This document shows positions 61,344 through 64,000 of a stretch of 64,000 bases of DNA, in pieces (within the stretch, counting starts at the first letter, position 1; each line of letters opens with the position of its first letter). The notes under the pieces were generated by a model. It made no database searches. It was not told the origin of the DNA and was given only the letters and a program-made list of their open reading frames with translations. Origin of the DNA: CP2-2F sp034436355. GTDB taxonomy: Bacteria > Chloroflexota > Anaerolineae > Aggregatilineales > UBA2796. The position numbers and the translations under genes are program-made. The stretch covers positions 1 through 64,000 of the forward strand of contig DAOTVQ010000017.1 of assembly GCA_034436355.1 (NCBI GenBank). The letters are read 5' to 3'.

Positions 61344-62741
61344 TCACCCGTCTATTGAAAAAATGCCCATTTGGCTAGGTGCGCCAACCGTCGCATCTAC
61401 CTCACCGATGGGCAGAAAGCGCACGCGATAGCCAAAGCGCTGGCAAATGCGCTGCGCCCACGTCTGAAATTCATGCCGAGTCCATTCAAAGCGATGATCT
61501 TTGTGGCGGAAGTTGCCGGCGGGCAGGCTTTCCCACATAACGTTATATTCAACGTTCGGTGTGGTGATGATGATTGTTTTTGGGCGGGCAAACTCGAATA
61601 GGCTGCGCTCGAAGGCGGCAAGGCGCGGCGGATCAAGGTGTTCGATCACCTCCACCACGGCAGCAGCCTCGAAGCCCTGCAAGCGCGGATCGCGGTACAT
61701 GAGCGAGCTGTGCAGCAAACGAATGCGGTTGCGTGCTGCTTCGGGCAAGCGCTCGATGTTCAGGCGCTCGGCTGCTATTTCTAGGGCGCGGTGCGAAACA
61801 TCCATACCCACAATCTCGCTGAAGTGCGGGTCTTTCAGCAGCATCGCCAACAAACGCCCTTCACCGCAGCCCAGATCAAGCACACGGCGCGCACCACTGC
61901 TTTTCAAGGCTGCCAGCACAGCACCCAGCCGCTGCTGATGCAGACTGGTGGTCTGTTCAACTGCGTCTTCTTCTGCTGCTGGCTGGTCTTGTTGCTCAGC
62001 TAACTGAGGCAGTTCAGGGGCAACCAAACGGTTTAACGCTTGATGGGTCAGGCTGCGATAATGGCGCAGATAGCGCCGTGTGATCAAGGTGCGCTCCGGG
62101 TGTTGGCTGAGCCAACCCTCGCCATGCCGCAGCAGTTTTTCCACCTCATCGCTACCCACAAAATAATGTTTGTCGTCGTCTAGCACCGGAATCAACACAT
62201 AGAGGTGTGCAAGCAACGTCTGTAGCGTCTGCGTGGCGCGCAGGGTCACTGTGAAATAGGCGCTCTGCCCCCAAGTTGGAAAGGCGTTATCCAGCGGATA
62301 CGGTGTAGCGCTGAGTGCATAGCCCAGTGGCTCAAACAGGCGGCGCAGCAGCGTCTCGCCCTCGCGGCAAGGCAACGCCGTAATACGCGCCTCTAAAGGG
62401 ATAGGTGCTGCCGCCAGTTCAGGGCGCTCTTTGCTCTTACCATTCAGTGCAGTGCCATAAACTTCAGCAATCGCCACGCTCAAAAATGAGGAGGCTGCAT
62501 AGGGACGATCATTGACGTACTGCTCCAGCGCGAAGGCGCTGCGGTTATCCCGCCGCACCAAGCCAACTGGCTCCACGTCGAGCAGCAGCACGGCTGTGCA
62601 ACGTTCGGCATGGGCTTCAGGATAGAAAACGTGCGCTTTGCCAAAACTTAACGTGAAGGTCTGCAAGCGCGCAGGATTTTTGTGCAGCAAATAACCCAGA
62701 TCCGTAGCAGGTATGTGCGTAGTGGTCAGGCTAAGCAGCAT
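61344..62741 (-). CDS. hen1: 3'-terminal RNA ribose 2'-O-methyltransferase Hen1
   Basis: 465 residues from ATG 62741 (MLLSLTTTHIPATDLGYLLHKNP, the family's usual N-terminus); a GTG at 62765 would add eight residues. The N-terminal half interacts with Pnkp and activates its ligase. The C-terminal methyltransferase has VLDLGCGEGRLL and the metal-binding EVIEHLD (E-x-x-E-H) with TTPNVEYNVMWE. It 2'-O-methylates the 3' end before sealing so that the repaired RNA cannot be cut again at that site. First gene of the unit. Confidence 0.95.
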   Translation of the reverse strand: MLLSLTTTHIPATDLGYLLHKNPARLQTFTLSFGKAHVFYPEAHAERCTAVLLLDVEPVGLVRRDNRSAFALEQYVNDRPYAASSFLSVAIAEVYGTALNGKSKERPELAAAPIPLEARITALPCREGETLLRRLFEPLGYALSATPYPLDNAFPTWGQSAYFTVTLRATQTLQTLLAHLYVLIPVLDDDKHYFVGSDEVEKLLRHGEGWLSQHPERTLITRRYLRHYRSLTHQALNRLVAPELPQLAEQQDQPAAEEDAVEQTTSLHQQRLGAVLAALKSSGARRVLDLGCGEGRLLAMLLKDPHFSEIVGMDVSHRALEIAAERLNIERLPEAARNRIRLLHSSLMYRDPRLQGFEAAAVVEVIEHLDPPRLAAFERSLFEFARPKTIIITTPNVEYNVMWESLPAGNFRHKDHRFEWTRHEFQTWAQRICQRFGYRVRFLPIGEVDATVGAPSQMGIFSIDG

Positions 62742-62936
62742 AGAGAGTCTTTCTCCAGTCGTCACGCTACATTGTAATGAATTATCGAAAGGTTAGAAAG
62801 GGTCATTTAGGGTGTCTCTATCAATCAATGCCATTCCAATCCCAGCCCTTTGCAGCGTTCCCAAACCAAAAACATTACCACTTGTGCTAGAATAGTTGCT
62901 CAGATACTGCCCTTCCCAAACAAATAAAGAGCCAAG

Positions 62937-63947
62937 ATGACCACAAAAACCTTTCGTACCACGCTGATGCTGCGTCTGCGCCAACGCAAGCGCGAACGCT
63001 GGCTGGCAGATGGCGCACTGGTGAGCGTTGCCGCCATTTGGGGATCAACCTTCTTCATGATCAAGGATGCCACACAAGCGTTTCCCGTATTGGCATTTCT
63101 GACGCTGCGCTTCGCAATTGCTGCCCTGTGCCTGCTGCCCTTCGCGCTGATAGCCATTCGGCGGCGCGGTCTGCTGCCCACGCGCCGTGAGTGGGCATGG
63201 GGCATTGGCGCCGGTGCGCTCTTCACCGCAGGCTATATCTTCCAGACCTTTGCCCTTCGCACAGTGGACGCCGGACGGGCGGGCTTCATCACGGGCTTGT
63301 ATGTTGTTTTCGTGCCGTTCTTAGGCTTGGTGGTGCTGCGCCAGCCTATAGAGCGCCGCGTCTTGCTGGGGGGTGCCTTGGCGCTGATCGGCATGGTGCT
63401 GCTTGGCTACGCGCCGGGTGGCACGCTGCTGGGCGACGTGCTGGCGATCATTTGCGCTTTCGCCTACGCCGCACATATCCTTGCCATCGGGAAGATGCCG
63501 CACAGCGCTGATTGGCGCTTTCTGGCGCTCGCGCAAGCGCTGACGGTGGCTGTGCTATGCGGCATTTTGCTGCCGATCATGGCGGCGGTGCGCGGCTGTG
63601 ATGCTGAGCTTTGCACAGCCCTAACCCCTTTCGCCGATCCGCTACCTGTGGCGCTGCCGATCAAGGTGCTGTTGGTGGCACTCTTCACCGGGCTTTTAGC
63701 AACTGCCTTCGGTTTGATGGTGCAAGTGTGGGCGCAGCGCATTTTGCCACCAAGCGATGCGGCGCTGATCTTCGCCTTAGAGTCGCCTTTTGCGCTGCTA
63801 TTTGGCGTGCTGTTCCTTGACGAAGTGCTAACCTGGCTGGGCTTGGCAGGCTGTGCGCTGATCTTTGCTGGCACACTCTCGGTAACAGTAGGTGGGCAGC
63901 AAGCGCTCGCCACTGATCAGAGCTTGGAAGTGGTGGCGAGCGATTAG
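62937..63947 (+). CDS. EamA/DMT family transporter
   Basis: 336 residues. Ten hydrophobic helices in two EamA repeats (IWGSTFFMIKDATQAFPVLAFLTLRF in the first; ALESPFALLFGVLFLDEVLTWLGLAGCALIFAGT in the second). Members export amino acids, nucleobases and other metabolites; the substrate is not predictable. An N-terminal basic stretch of about 25 residues precedes the first helix. It is divergent from hen1. Confidence 0.9.
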   Translation: MTTKTFRTTLMLRLRQRKRERWLADGALVSVAAIWGSTFFMIKDATQAFPVLAFLTLRFAIAALCLLPFALIAIRRRGLLPTRREWAWGIGAGALFTAGYIFQTFALRTVDAGRAGFITGLYVVFVPFLGLVVLRQPIERRVLLGGALALIGMVLLGYAPGGTLLGDVLAIICAFAYAAHILAIGKMPHSADWRFLALAQALTVAVLCGILLPIMAAVRGCDAELCTALTPFADPLPVALPIKVLLVALFTGLLATAFGLMVQVWAQRILPPSDAALIFALESPFALLFGVLFLDEVLTWLGLAGCALIFAGTLSVTVGGQQALATDQSLEVVASD

Positions 63948-64000
63948 GCTGCCCGCAGTGCATGGCAAGCAATACGGGCTACGTGAATGGTTGTAGCAGG

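Overview
The window looks like a chromosomal segment of a Chloroflexota bacterium, most likely an Anaerolineae-type lineage. This is inferred from several things: many exported or lipid-anchored proteins with long Pro/Thr-rich stalks, abundant TPR proteins, DUF3179 proteins, a 7TM-GAF-HTH protein, AUG/GUG starts with modest Shine-Dalgarno sites, and a base composition that looks to be in the high fifties percent G+C (estimated by eye). There is no rRNA, CRISPR array, transposase, integrase or phage module. Most genes are ordinary housekeeping or lineage-specific genes packed into short operons.

Layout. 1-2335: a partial surface protein with repeated beta modules on a Pro/Thr stalk, then tRNA-Met(CAT) and tRNA-Gly(TCC). 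2418-8289: a minus-strand run (7TM/GAF/HTH sensor, GNAT, DUF58, GT39-like glycosyltransferase, upp). 8492-16448: two DUF3179 proteins, a PP2C-like/beta-propeller membrane protein, small unknowns, pfkA, an ABC ATPase. 16517-22537: gyrA, rsmG, a TPR protein and a radical SAM DNA-repair-type gene; gyrA and the radical SAM gene both carry a LexA-type operator in the promoter. 22550-31081: response regulator, small membrane protein, exported protein, lpdA, a large STAND ATPase, and two tandem solute-binding proteins behind a promoter with a 40-bp palindrome. 31144-40678: mobA, LysM lipoprotein, Nudix, TPR lipoprotein, two PIG-L deacetylases, a phosphoribosyltransferase, a response regulator, a split biotin carboxylase/biotin carrier pair, and a Pro/Thr-stalk membrane protein. 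40850-43726: a divergent zinc-homeostasis locus with two COG0523 GTPases, an FmdB-type zinc ribbon protein and a cysteine-free ribosomal protein L33, with two Zur-like operators between them. 43772-49392: beta-propeller protein, murJ, cysM with a long structured leader, and an exported protein. 49775-62741: a minus-strand block with the Hen1-Pnkp RNA repair pair, then two very large proteins I do not recognise and a PEP-synthase/rifampin-phosphotransferase-like enzyme. 62937-63947: an EamA-type exporter.

Best candidates for something new: (1) the three-gene cluster 49775-58504 (two giant unknown cytosolic proteins plus a phosphohistidine-type phosphotransferase) directly downstream of the Pnkp/Hen1 RNA repair genes, with a tRNA-3'-end-like remnant at the junction; (2) the Zur-like divergent operon with cysteine-free L33; (3) two near-identical LexA-type boxes controlling a leaderless radical SAM gene and gyrA; (4) a roughly 320-nt structured leader, with a short Cys-containing reading frame, ahead of cysteine synthase; (5) a 40-bp operator-like palindrome ahead of tandem solute-binding proteins; (6) a DUF4062-like/STAND/TPR protein that could be a defence sensor.
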